A stretch of 64,000 nt of DNA from Clostridia bacterium (lineage in GTDB: Bacteria; Bacillota; Clostridia; Oscillospirales; Acutalibacteraceae). Numbering within the stretch: position 1 is the first letter of the stretch; each line of letters opens with the position of its first letter. The notes under the pieces are model-generated. The model was not told the origin of the DNA and searched no databases. It saw only the letters and a list, made by a program, of their open reading frames with translations. Where the stretch lies: contig JAFRQM010000029.1 in NCBI GenBank assembly GCA_017428625.1, forward strand, positions 28,348 to 92,347, given 5' to 3'. Of the stretch, positions 45,882 through 55,091 are shown piece by piece. Made by a program: the position numbers and the translations under genes.

Positions 45882-47210
45882 CTATTTAATCTGAAAACAC
45901 ATTTTGTATTGTTTTGCCCAGCGGAAAACATTCTGCCTGTTCCAATGTCTCGGCATTGTTGTTGTAACAGCAACAACAGAAGCGATTCTTTTGCCGGTAA
46001 GCAGAATCTTTTTGAGAAGCACAGGGTCTTTACAAACATTTTTGGCTTTTTCAATAATTTCTGCAGGGGAGAAGTTAATAAATGAAACGAGGCTGGTGCT
46101 GTCAGCTCCGATTGTAAGATCTTTGCCTGTCAGAATTCCGTTATCAAACATATAATCAAGTTCTTCTGGCTTCAATTCGGCAAGCATCAGTTTGACACAT
46201 GCAAGCTGTGCAAGACCTGAACCGAGATTTTTGTAATATTTTACCTGATAATCCCAGAGAGTATCGGCGCAGAAACAGTTGTATTTGTCTGCCATGATTG
46301 TGTCTGCAAGCATTCTTGACGCTCTTAAAGAATTCGCAATGCCTGAGCCTATAACCGGAACTGTCATAAAAGCGCTGTCGCCGATAGCGGCATAACCGTC
46401 GCAAACCATTATTGCGAGAGGCTGACGAACGGGTATTTTTACAAACTGTCCTCCGCGCTTAAGTTCTGTTCCGAGAACGGGGTTCTGTATTCTGAATCTA
46501 TTTGCAATTTCATCAACTTTTTCATTTGTCAACGGTTCAAAAAGACCTATAAGCAAGTCGGAATATTCCTCTTCAGCCGCTATCCAGCCGACTCCGGTGT
46601 TACCGCACGGAAGAAGGCATACTTTATATTTGTCTTCAACTTCTTCTTTTGTTCCTCTGTTGAAAAAGGCGCGGTAAACGTTAAACTGACTGAAGTCGCC
46701 GGGAATTTTTTCAATTCCGCAAACTGCGGGTAATCTGGTTCTGACAGGTGAATCTATTCCTGCTGCGTCAATAATTAGATCGCCGTAAAAATCTCCCTGA
46801 GATGTTCTGATACCGACTACTCTGTTGCCTGCCATAAGCGGACATTCAATTAAACAGTCATAAACGAATTCAACTCCGCACTGCACAGCGTGGTTTATAA
46901 GATGAGAATATATATCTTTACGCTCCATTTTTATTTCAAGTTGGTCCGAAGCGACATCCTGGCGAAGACCTTTTTTCATATTGGGAGAATAGAAAGTCAT
47001 ATTTTCTTTGTATTCATATTTGTCTTCATCGGGCATTCCGATACCTGCGGTTTTAAGTGCACCGGGCGCAAAAATATCGGTCCAGTCATAACCTAAAGTG
47101 CCTTCTTTTTCTTTTTCATAAACAGTAACATCATATCCGTTCTGCGCAAGAATTGCCGCGACGGATATTCCGCCGTGACCAGCGCCCGCAACAATTATTT
47201 TTGCTGACAT
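45882..47210 (-). CDS. FAD-dependent oxidoreductase of the geranylgeranyl-reductase/monooxygenase type
   Basis: 442 residues from ATG 47210 (GGAGGT upstream). The N-terminal KIIVAGAGHGGISVAAIL...VYEKE is a dinucleotide-binding fold; LIIDAAGIDSPVR and YAAIGDSAFMTVPVIGSGI are the second and third FAD contacts of the group 2 flavoprotein family. Substrate unknown. It is in one operon with GH125, an unexpected pair: it may oxidise an unusual sugar or lipid, or the pairing may be accidental. Confidence 0.8.
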   Translation of the reverse strand: MSAKIIVAGAGHGGISVAAILAQNGYDVTVYEKEKEGTLGYDWTDIFAPGALKTAGIGMPDEDKYEYKENMTFYSPNMKKGLRQDVASDQLEIKMERKDIYSHLINHAVQCGVEFVYDCLIECPLMAGNRVVGIRTSQGDFYGDLIIDAAGIDSPVRTRLPAVCGIEKIPGDFSQFNVYRAFFNRGTKEEVEDKYKVCLLPCGNTGVGWIAAEEEYSDLLIGLFEPLTNEKVDEIANRFRIQNPVLGTELKRGGQFVKIPVRQPLAIMVCDGYAAIGDSAFMTVPVIGSGIANSLRASRMLADTIMADKYNCFCADTLWDYQVKYYKNLGSGLAQLACVKLMLAELKPEELDYMFDNGILTGKDLTIGADSTSLVSFINFSPAEIIEKAKNVCKDPVLLKKILLTGKRIASVVAVTTTMPRHWNRQNVFRWAKQYKMCFQIK

Positions 47211-47282
47211 AATCCACCTCCGTTTTTTAATAATTCTAACATATTTCAGCAAATTTTCAATATTATTTTATCAATAATACCA

Positions 47283-47311
47283 TTGACTGCAAAAGTAATT
47301 TCTTTTATTAT
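47283..47311 (+). promoter_or_regulatory. Promoter of pyk
   Basis: TTGACT, 17 bases, TATTAT, 32 bases before ATG 47344. Confidence 0.6.
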
Positions 47312-47343
47312 ATACTGGTAATATTTACAAGGAGTTTAACCTG

Positions 47344-48765
47344 ATGAGAAGAACTAAAATTGTTTGCACTCTCGGGCCGGCAAGCAGCAGTGAAGAGGTA
47401 ATATCCGAACTGTTGAAAAACGGTTTGAATGTTGCGAGACTGAATTTTTCACACGGGTCACACTATGACCACGCAAAAACCATTGACACTTTTCGTAAAG
47501 TAAGAGATGAACTGAAAGTCCCCGCCGCAATAATGCTTGACACAAAAGGTCCGGAAATAAGAATAAAAAATGTCAGAAACGATGAAGTTGAACTTTCTGC
47601 AGGTCAGTCATTTATTCTTTCAGCCGAAAACTGCGAAGGCGATTCTTCAAAGGTCTCGGTAACTTACCCAAAAATCTGCGGTCAACTGAAAAACGGAACA
47701 ACAATCCTTATTGACGACGGCAAAATAATTCTCAGGGTTATTGATTCAAATGAGACGGAAATTGTCAGCGAAGTAGTTGAAGGCGGAGTTCTTAAAAGCA
47801 ATAAAAGCATAAACATTCCGAATGTTCATATTGAAATGCCGTATATCAGCGAAAAAGATGAAAACGACTTGCTTTTCGGCATTGAGCATGATGTTGATTT
47901 TGTAGCCGCTTCTTTTGTCAGAAGCAAAGATGATGTTATTGAAATGCGTAAGTTTCTTGATTACCACGGCGGTCATTCAATTAAACTTATTGCCAAAATT
48001 GAAAACATTGAAGGCGTAAGAAACTTTGACGATATTCTTCAGTATTCAGACGGAATAATGGTTGCAAGGGGCGATATGGGCGTTGAAGTTGAATTTGAAC
48101 GCCTGCCCGGTATTCAGAAAAAGTTTATCAAAAAATGCTATCAATCAGGCAAAATGGTTATTACCGCAACACAGATGCTTGAATCAATGATTACAAGTTA
48201 CACACCTACACGTGCTGAGATATCCGATGTAGCAAACGCAGTTTTTGACGGAACAAGCGCGGTGATGCTGTCGGGCGAAACCGCCATGGGCGCTCATCCC
48301 GCAAGAGTGGTTGAAGTAATGGCAAAAATCGTTGAACAGGCAGAGCAGGACGCTCTCAGAATGATGGCATATAACGGCATAAGATATGATGTTGATAAAA
48401 ATGATGTCACTAACGCTATTTGCGACGCCGCCTGCACAACAGCCCGCGATCTTAAATGCAAGGCAATAATTGCTGTTACAACATCCGGAACAACCGCAAG
48501 AAGAGTTTCCAAATTCAGACCCAACGAGCCGATTGTTGCTTCAACTCCTGAAGTGAAAACATATCATCAGCTTTCGCTCTCATGGGGAGTGTTCCCTGTT
48601 CTTGCTCTGAATCAGGATGATGAAAATAAACTTTTTCTTCACGCCATTGACTGTGCAAAACAGATTGACCTTGTCAGTGAAGGCGACACCGTTGTCATTA
48701 CAGCCGGTGTTCCGTTAAAAATGTCAGGCACAACAAATATTCTCAAAGTTGAAGTTGTTAAATAA
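47344..48765 (+). CDS. pyk: Pyruvate kinase
   Basis: 473 residues; the C-terminal PEP-utiliser-like extension found in some Firmicutes enzymes is absent. RRTKIVCTLGPASSS, NFSHGSHYDH, IMLDTKGPEIR, KIENIEGVRNFDDIL and MVARGDMGVEVEFE are the substrate and metal-binding motifs, and TATQMLESM is present. It makes ATP and pyruvate from phosphoenolpyruvate in glycolysis. AAGGAG before the ATG; transcribed alone. Confidence 0.97.
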   Translation: MRRTKIVCTLGPASSSEEVISELLKNGLNVARLNFSHGSHYDHAKTIDTFRKVRDELKVPAAIMLDTKGPEIRIKNVRNDEVELSAGQSFILSAENCEGDSSKVSVTYPKICGQLKNGTTILIDDGKIILRVIDSNETEIVSEVVEGGVLKSNKSINIPNVHIEMPYISEKDENDLLFGIEHDVDFVAASFVRSKDDVIEMRKFLDYHGGHSIKLIAKIENIEGVRNFDDILQYSDGIMVARGDMGVEVEFERLPGIQKKFIKKCYQSGKMVITATQMLESMITSYTPTRAEISDVANAVFDGTSAVMLSGETAMGAHPARVVEVMAKIVEQAEQDALRMMAYNGIRYDVDKNDVTNAICDAACTTARDLKCKAIIAVTTSGTTARRVSKFRPNEPIVASTPEVKTYHQLSLSWGVFPVLALNQDDENKLFLHAIDCAKQIDLVSEGDTVVITAGVPLKMSGTTNILKVEVVK

Positions 48766-48769
48766 ATAT

Positions 48770-48788
48770 GAGCGCCTTTTGGGCGCTC
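48770..48788. terminator. Terminator between pyk and rnhA
   Basis: GAGCGCC/GGGCGCTC around TTTT, followed by an AT-rich tail; it overlaps the rnhA stop codon. Confidence 0.65.
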
Positions 48789-49242
48789 AATTTATTTCAG
48801 CGTATTTTGCAGCCTGAGCTGTTGCAAGTTTGTCGCATCTCTCGTTTTCAGGGTGACCGGCGTGACCTTTGACCCATATAATACTGAATTCCTGAGAGTT
48901 GAGAAGATTCAATAATTCCTGCCATAATTCAACATTCAGAACAGGCGATTTGTCAGCCTTTTTCCAGCCTTTTGAAATCCAGTTTGTTATCCAGCCGTTA
49001 TTGAAAGCGTCTGAAATATATTTTGAATCGGTATAAATTGTTATGTTGCACTTTTCTTTCAGTTTTTTTAAAGCTGAAATAAGGGCGGTAAGTTCCATTC
49101 GGTTGTTTGTAGTAAGTTTTTCTCCGCCGGATATTTCAAGTTCATGCTCTCCGTAACGGAGAATCGCGCCCCATCCGCCCGGACCGGGATTGCCTGAGCA
49201 GGCGCCGTCTGTAAATATTTCAACTTTTTTCAAATTTTCCAT
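48787..49242 (-). CDS. rnhA: Ribonuclease HI
   Basis: 151 residues, normal length. The catalytic acids are readable: Asp in [18 protein letters not shown], Glu in NRMELTAL, Asp in [10 protein letters not shown] and Asp in NERCDKLA. The basic handle region ([13 protein letters not shown]) is present. It removes RNA from RNA-DNA hybrids. AGGAG upstream of the ATG; divergent from rnj. Confidence 0.95.
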   Translation of the reverse strand: MENLKKVEIFTDGACSGNPGPGGWGAILRYGEHELEISGGEKLTTNNRMELTALISALKKLKEKCNITIYTDSKYISDAFNNGWITNWISKGWKKADKSPVLNVELWQELLNLLNSQEFSIIWVKGHAGHPENERCDKLATAQAAKYAEIN

Positions 49243-49303
49243 AACCGCTCCTTTTTATTAATAATAACATTTTTGTAAATTATTTCAAGTGGATTATTAA
49301 AAC

Positions 49304-49332
49304 TTGACTTATTTATAAAATTAAAGTATTAT
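49304..49332 (+). promoter_or_regulatory. Promoter of the rnj-gdpP-rplI-dnaB block
   Basis: TTGACT, 17 bases, TATTAT, about 48 bases before ATG 49381. No terminator is seen between here and 58970, so it may serve the whole seven-gene block. Confidence 0.55.
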
Positions 49333-49354
49333 ATAATATCTAATTAATGAAAGG

Positions 49355-49370
49355 CGGTTGTTTTCAACCG
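49355..49370 (+). promoter_or_regulatory. Leader hairpin between ribosome site and start codon of rnj
   Basis: CGGTTG/CAACCG with loop TTTT lies directly after GAAAGG (49349-49354) and ten bases before ATG 49381. Linear spacing from the ribosome site is 26 bases, too long; folding the hairpin would bring it to ten. Confidence 0.45.
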
Positions 49371-49380
49371 ATAATTAAAA

Positions 49381-51270
49381 ATGTCAAAAAAGTCAAATAC
49401 TCAGAACAACAGTGAGCGTTTGAATAAAAGAAGAACTGAACAAAAAACCAGGCAGAACAACTCTTCCGCCAAAAAAAATAACACAAATAAGCGTTCAAAA
49501 CCATTACAGCAGGGCAGTCAGAAAAATTCAAACACTCAAAAAAGCAAACAATCCAATATTAAGTCAAAAAACAATAAACAAATGTCCCGCGCAGGCAGGC
49601 AGGCAAAAAGTTCTTCGCCCGTTCGCATCGCCTTTTTGGGCGGTCTTAATGAAATCGGCAAAAATATGACGCTTTATGAATTTGAAGGCGATATGTTTAT
49701 TGTTGATTGCGGCTTGTCATTCCCTGAACAGGAAATGTTCGGGGTAGATCTTGTTATTCCCGATTTTACTTATGTTCAGAGAAATGCAGACAAAATCAGA
49801 GGAATCGTTATTACACACGGTCACGAGGACCATATCGGCGGCCTTGCCTACCTTCTTAAAACAGCGAATATTCCCGTTTACAGCACAAGGCTTACAATCG
49901 GTCTTATTGAAGGCAAACTCAAAGAGCACGGTCTTCTTGAAAAAGCGAAACTCAATGTTTGCGCACCCGGTGATGTTATTAAACTCGGCAAATTCAGTGT
50001 TGAACTGCTTCATGTCAATCACTCAATACCGGATTCACTTGCCCTCGCAATAAGATGCGACGCAGGCACAATTATTCAGACCGGCGACTTTAAAATCGAC
50101 ACAACACCGATTGACGGCGAAATGATTGACCTTGCAAGATTTGCGCAGATTGGCAAAGAAGGCGTTTTGTGTATGCTTTCCGATTCAACCAACGCCGAAA
50201 GGCCGGGTTACACCGAAAGCGAACGCAAAGTAGGGGAGTCGTTTGAAACTCTGTTCAGAAAAGCTAACAACAGAAGAATTATTGTTGCAACATTTGCATC
50301 AAATATACACAGAGTTCAGCAAATAATCAATGTTGCAAAAACTCTCAAAAGAAAAGTCGCTCTCTTCGGCAGAAGCCTGGAAAATGTTGTTTCCATCGGC
50401 GCGGAACTCGGTTATCTTGATATACCCGACAATGTTCTTATTAACGGTGATTTAATAAACAAATATTCGCCTCAGGAACTTGTTATTATTACTACCGGCA
50501 GTCAAGGCGAACCAATGTCTGCCCTTTCAAGGATGGCATTTTCAGACCATAGGAAAGTTGAAATTTGCCCCAACGATTATGTTATTATTTCTGCGACACC
50601 AATACCCGGTAATGAAAAAACCGTCGGCAGAGTTGTCAATGAGCTTATGAAACTCGGCGCAGAAGTAGTTTATGAAAAAATGTATGATGTTCATGTTTCG
50701 GGTCACGCCTGCCAGGAAGAACTGAAACTTATGATGGGCATTGTCAACCCGAAATACTTTATTCCTGTTCACGGCGAACAGAAACATATGTTCAAACACG
50801 CTCAGCTCGCGGAAAGTGTCGGAATAGATAAGAAGAACATTTTTATTGCCGATAACGGTGTAGTTGTTGAACTAACACAGAAATCGCTTAAACAGGTGGC
50901 TTCTGTTCCCGCCGACAGAGTTCTTGTTGATGGTAACGGTGTCGGCGATATAGGCAGCGGAGTCTTAAAAGACCGAAAACGTCTTGCCGAAGACGGAATT
51001 GTTGTTATCAGTGCCGCGATTGACAGTCAGTCTGGTGAACTGATAAACGGTCCCGAAGTTATCACAAAAGGCTTTGTTTATGTAAAAGGTTCAGAGGAAA
51101 TACTTGCAGGGGCTGTCAGAGCGGCCGAAGATGCCATATATTATTGCTGCGACAACGACATTTATGACCTTAATGCCGTTAAGTCCAGAACAAGAGATGC
51201 AGTTTTCCGCTATGTTTCGGAAAAAACCAAAAGAAATCCTATGGTTCTTCCTATGATATTGGAGGTTTAA
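49381..51270 (+). CDS. rnj: Ribonuclease J
   Basis: 629 residues: about 75 N-terminal residues of Asn/Lys/Ser-rich, probably disordered sequence, then the standard RNase J of about 555 residues. Metal ligands lie in VITHGHEDHIGGL; GLNEIGKNMTLYE, VNHSIPDSLAL, SDSTNAERPGYTESE and VHVSGHACQEELKLM follow. It has 5'-to-3' exo- and endonuclease activity in mRNA decay and rRNA maturation. The basic tail may bind RNA. Start ATG 49381 is the first in frame; its ribosome site is unusual (see the leader hairpin). Confidence 0.95.
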   Translation: MSKKSNTQNNSERLNKRRTEQKTRQNNSSAKKNNTNKRSKPLQQGSQKNSNTQKSKQSNIKSKNNKQMSRAGRQAKSSSPVRIAFLGGLNEIGKNMTLYEFEGDMFIVDCGLSFPEQEMFGVDLVIPDFTYVQRNADKIRGIVITHGHEDHIGGLAYLLKTANIPVYSTRLTIGLIEGKLKEHGLLEKAKLNVCAPGDVIKLGKFSVELLHVNHSIPDSLALAIRCDAGTIIQTGDFKIDTTPIDGEMIDLARFAQIGKEGVLCMLSDSTNAERPGYTESERKVGESFETLFRKANNRRIIVATFASNIHRVQQIINVAKTLKRKVALFGRSLENVVSIGAELGYLDIPDNVLINGDLINKYSPQELVIITTGSQGEPMSALSRMAFSDHRKVEICPNDYVIISATPIPGNEKTVGRVVNELMKLGAEVVYEKMYDVHVSGHACQEELKLMMGIVNPKYFIPVHGEQKHMFKHAQLAESVGIDKKNIFIADNGVVVELTQKSLKQVASVPADRVLVDGNGVGDIGSGVLKDRKRLAEDGIVVISAAIDSQSGELINGPEVITKGFVYVKGSEEILAGAVRAAEDAIYYCCDNDIYDLNAVKSRTRDAVFRYVSEKTKRNPMVLPMILEV

Positions 51271-51273
51271 TCA

Positions 51274-53232
51274 ATGAACAAGTATTTGCAACGCAATAAT
51301 GCAGTTTATGTTGCGGCTATTGCCGCAGCGGCTGTTTGCGCTGTAATTACTTCTTTATTTGTTCCTCTTCTCGCTTTTATTGAAGCAGGTATGATTATTC
51401 TGTTTTTCTTATGGGTTTTAATCAGTGACAGATATTACCGTAAACACAGCCGTAAATATCTGCTTAAACTTTCTAAAAAGCTTGATTTTTCTAAAGAAAA
51501 AGTCATAAACAGACTGCCGTTCCCGATAATTGTCTGTACGGATGACGGAACTGTCAACTGGTGCAACGAAAAATTTTTAAACAGAGTAATCGGTAGTAAA
51601 TCTACTGTTGAAGGGAATATAGGCGCTTATATTAACGGTAAGGATTTATTCGAGATAATCAACTCTGAAGAAACTGCAGTTTATGTCAATGAACATGCTT
51701 ACACCGTTTATTCAAATTCATTTGAATCCGAAGGTATAGTCAACCATATTTTATTTTATATTGATAATACCGGCCTCAGAGAAATCGAAAAAAGATACAA
51801 TTCCTCTAAACCCTGCGTTATTTACATTGAGGCGGATAATGTCGGCGATACACGGCTTGATTTGCGTGACAGCGAACGGGCTGAAATCAGGAGCATGGTT
51901 GAGGGCGAAATAGAAAAATGGACCGGTAACTATTCCTGCATAATGAAGCGTCTCGGCGAAAGCAGATATATTATTATCGCTGAAAAATCAGATGTTGATA
52001 AAATGATTGAGTCAAAATTTCCGGTCCTTGATTCAGTCCGCGAAATCCGTTACAAAGAAATGCCGGTTCGCACTTCTCTTTCAATCGGCGTCGCAAGCGG
52101 GAATACTTTTTCGGAATGTGAAAAACGGGCAAGAAAAGCACTCGATATGGCTGTCGGGCGCGGAGGAGACCAAGCGGCTGTTGCAAATAACGAATCTTAT
52201 GATTATTACGGCGGCATATCAAAAACAGTCGAAAAGCAGGGCAGGGTTGAAACAAGAATAATCGGTTCAGCTTTTTCCGAACTTATTGAAGGCAGCGATG
52301 ATGTAATTGTTATGGGCCACCGCAACCCTGACCTTGACGCAATAGGCGCGGCACTCGGCGTGTGCGCAGTTTGTGAATCTGTCGGAGTTCCCGCTTTTAT
52401 TGCAACAGATAAAAATAATACTCTTTGTTCTGTTCTTATTGAGCGTATTCTCGGTGATGAAAACCAAAGCGTTTCAATTATTGACGAACAGACAGCTATT
52501 AATCTATTAGATAAAAAGACCTTGCTTGTTGTTGTTGACACACATATTAAAAACTATGTTGAATTTCCTGATGTTTATAACAAAGCATCTTCTGTATTTG
52601 TTATTGACCATCACAGAAAATCAGTGGGTTTTATTGATAATGCAATAGTCTTTTATCATAATCCGGGTGCGTCTTCCGCGTGTGAGATGGTTACAGAACT
52701 GCTCCAATATACCGGTTCAGATGTTACTGTTTCGGGGCTTACTGCAGAAGCATTGCTTGCCGGAATTATGCTTGACACTAAAAATTTTGTTTTGGGAACA
52801 GGCGTCAGAACATTTCAGGCTGCCGCCTTTTTGCGCAAATGCGGTGCCGACACAGTTAATGTTCATAAAATGTTTGCCAATTCCTTTGACAATTACCTTG
52901 CGAGAAATAATATTGTTTCAAAATCAAAACAATTTAAAAACTGCGCTGTATCTGTTGCGGATTATAATTCGCCCGATATAAGAATAGTTTGTTCGCAGGC
53001 AGCGGATGAAATGATGAATATTCAAAATGTCAAAGCGTCTTTTGTTCTTTACAGATTAAACGGCAAAATTTGTATTTCGGCGAGGTCTTACGGTGAGCGT
53101 AATGTTCAGATTATTATGGAAGAATTCGGTGGAGGCGGTCATCAGACAATGGCGGCTGCTCAAACCGATTACACAGATTATGAAACCGTATTGAAAAAAC
53201 TGGTTCAGACTGTTAATGAAAAATATTCTTGA
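51274..53232 (+). CDS. gdpP: Cyclic-di-AMP phosphodiesterase GdpP
   Basis: 652 residues: two membrane helices (about 10-52), a PAS-like domain, a degenerate GGDEF domain (about 180-305), then DHH/DHHA1 (about 330-650). The catalytic motifs are VMGHRNPDLDAIGAA and VIDHHRKSVGF; the C-terminal GGGGHQTMAAAQ binds nucleotide. It degrades c-di-AMP, which controls potassium and cell-wall balance. GGAGG lies in the end of rnj, and the gap is three bases. Confidence 0.95.
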   Translation: MNKYLQRNNAVYVAAIAAAAVCAVITSLFVPLLAFIEAGMIILFFLWVLISDRYYRKHSRKYLLKLSKKLDFSKEKVINRLPFPIIVCTDDGTVNWCNEKFLNRVIGSKSTVEGNIGAYINGKDLFEIINSEETAVYVNEHAYTVYSNSFESEGIVNHILFYIDNTGLREIEKRYNSSKPCVIYIEADNVGDTRLDLRDSERAEIRSMVEGEIEKWTGNYSCIMKRLGESRYIIIAEKSDVDKMIESKFPVLDSVREIRYKEMPVRTSLSIGVASGNTFSECEKRARKALDMAVGRGGDQAAVANNESYDYYGGISKTVEKQGRVETRIIGSAFSELIEGSDDVIVMGHRNPDLDAIGAALGVCAVCESVGVPAFIATDKNNTLCSVLIERILGDENQSVSIIDEQTAINLLDKKTLLVVVDTHIKNYVEFPDVYNKASSVFVIDHHRKSVGFIDNAIVFYHNPGASSACEMVTELLQYTGSDVTVSGLTAEALLAGIMLDTKNFVLGTGVRTFQAAAFLRKCGADTVNVHKMFANSFDNYLARNNIVSKSKQFKNCAVSVADYNSPDIRIVCSQAADEMMNIQNVKASFVLYRLNGKICISARSYGERNVQIIMEEFGGGGHQTMAAAQTDYTDYETVLKKLVQTVNEKYS

Positions 53233-53247
53233 TAAAGGAGAATTATT

Positions 53248-53688
53248 ATGAAAGTTGTGCTTCTTCAGGATGTTAAATCGCTCGGAAAAAAAGGCGAACT
53301 TGTTAATGTTTCGGACGGATACGCTAGAAACTTTCTTTTCCCGAGAAAACTTGCGGGTGAAGCAAACTCTCAGGCGATGAGTGAACTTAAAAACAGAGAA
53401 AACGCCGAAAAGCACCGTCTTTCGGTTGAACTTGAAAATTCAAAAAAATACGCAGAATCAATAGAAGGCAAAACGGTAAAAATTACCGCCAAAGCAGGCG
53501 CAAACGGTAAACTTTTCGGGTCTGTTACAACAAAAGATATTGCAGAGGCCGTTTCAAAACAGTTTTCGGTTGATGTTGACCGTCACAAGATTTCTGCGGA
53601 AGATATAAAAAACTGCGGAACATTTCCTGCAGAGATTAAATTTCCGCAGGGTATTACCGCAAATATTTTTGTTCTTGTTACCGAATAA
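53248..53688 (+). CDS. rplI: 50S ribosomal protein L9
   Basis: 146 residues. [36 protein letters not shown] is the L9 N-domain with its signature (first 20 residues are near invariant), then the long connecting helix and C-terminal domain. Follows gdpP by 15 bases with AAAGGAG. The order gdpP-rplI-dnaB is common in Firmicutes. Confidence 0.97.
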   Translation: MKVVLLQDVKSLGKKGELVNVSDGYARNFLFPRKLAGEANSQAMSELKNRENAEKHRLSVELENSKKYAESIEGKTVKITAKAGANGKLFGSVTTKDIAEAVSKQFSVDVDRHKISAEDIKNCGTFPAEIKFPQGITANIFVLVTE

Positions 53689-53705
53689 CTCAAAGAGGTT
53701 TCATT

Positions 53706-55091
53706 ATGCCTGATTCATCATTTATTTCATTGGATAATATTGAAATGCCTTACAGCCTTGAAGCAGAACAGGCTGTTTTGGGCAGTATTTTGTCAGATCC
53801 ATCGTGTTTGCCGAATGTTACTACATATCTTCGAGCCGAACATTTTTATATGCCTCAACATCAGGCGATATTTACCGCAATTCTTAATGCTGATGATACA
53901 GGAAAAGTCGATCCTCTTGCGGTTTTGGATATTCTTGTTAAAAACGGTTCTTTTGAAAGCAGTGCAGGAAAAGATTATTTATTTCAGATTGCACAGATGG
54001 TTCCTTCGACATCCAATGTAGAAACCTATGTAAAAATTGTCAAAGAAAAATCATATATACGTTCGCTTATCACTTTATCACGCGATACAATCGAAGATGC
54101 CAGTTCACAGAAAAAAAGTGCTGATGAACTGCTTGATATTGCCGAACAGAAAATATATGATATCAGGCAAGGCAGAAATGTCAATGCTCCTTCAAAATTA
54201 AGCGATATCGTTTACAGCGATGTTTTTGAAAATCTTAAAAATCTCATCGGTGAAGATGCGGATAAATACAAAGGTTATTCAACCGGATTTTCCGATCTTG
54301 ACAATATTATGACCGGGTTAAACAAGTCTGACCTGATATTAATCGGCGCAAGACCTGCTATGGGAAAAACAAGTTTTGCCTTGAATATTGCAAGAAATGT
54401 TTCAGCGATAGCAAAAAAGAAGGTTCTTTTTTTCTCGCTTGAAATGAGCAAGGAACAACTTGCGCAAAGGGTTCTTGCAACAGAAGCAAGAGTTTCAAGT
54501 TCAAAAATGAGAAACGGTAAAATCACCGATGACGAATGGGAAAGATTAATTAAAGCCGCTTCGGCTTTATATGAATGTGAACTCTATTTTGACGATACCG
54601 CAAATATTACGGTTACTGAAATGAAAGCAAAAACCCGTAAACTTAAAGGTGTTGACTGCGTAATAATCGATTATCTCGGTTTGATTAATTCAACCAAAAA
54701 ATCTGAGAACAGAACCAACGAGGTCAGCGACATTACCAGAAACCTTAAAATGATGGCCAAAGAACTGAGAATTCCGGTTATTTGTTGCGCACAGCTTAAC
54801 CGCGGAACTGAAGGACGAGGCAAGAGCCACAGACCTCAGCTTTCGGAATTGCGTGAATCAGGTTCAATTGAGCAGGATGCAGACATTGTTCTGATGCTAT
54901 ATCGTGAAGACTATTATCAGACAGAAAAAGATGATAATGAGCCTGTCTCAGAAGAAGAAGCAAAAGGCCCGAAAACAGTTGAGGTTATTGTTGCGAAAAA
55001 CAGGCACGGCGAAACAGGAACCGTCAAGTTCAACTGGGATGCCGAGCATACCCTTTTTATCGGAAAAGAGAGAATTCACAATGATATGTAA
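53706..55091 (+). CDS. dnaB: Replicative DNA helicase DnaB
   Basis: 461 residues. The N-terminal domain begins PYSLEAEQAVLGSIL; Walker A is GARPAMGKTSFALN (about residue 217), Walker B VIIDYLGLI, then CCAQLNRGTEGR and SGSIEQDADIVLMLYRED. It unwinds DNA at the replication fork. CAAAGAGG precedes the ATG. Its end overlaps tilS by 11 bases. Confidence 0.97.
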   Translation: MPDSSFISLDNIEMPYSLEAEQAVLGSILSDPSCLPNVTTYLRAEHFYMPQHQAIFTAILNADDTGKVDPLAVLDILVKNGSFESSAGKDYLFQIAQMVPSTSNVETYVKIVKEKSYIRSLITLSRDTIEDASSQKKSADELLDIAEQKIYDIRQGRNVNAPSKLSDIVYSDVFENLKNLIGEDADKYKGYSTGFSDLDNIMTGLNKSDLILIGARPAMGKTSFALNIARNVSAIAKKKVLFFSLEMSKEQLAQRVLATEARVSSSKMRNGKITDDEWERLIKAASALYECELYFDDTANITVTEMKAKTRKLKGVDCVIIDYLGLINSTKKSENRTNEVSDITRNLKMMAKELRIPVICCAQLNRGTEGRGKSHRPQLSELRESGSIEQDADIVLMLYREDYYQTEKDDNEPVSEEEAKGPKTVEVIVAKNRHGETGTVKFNWDAEHTLFIGKERIHNDM

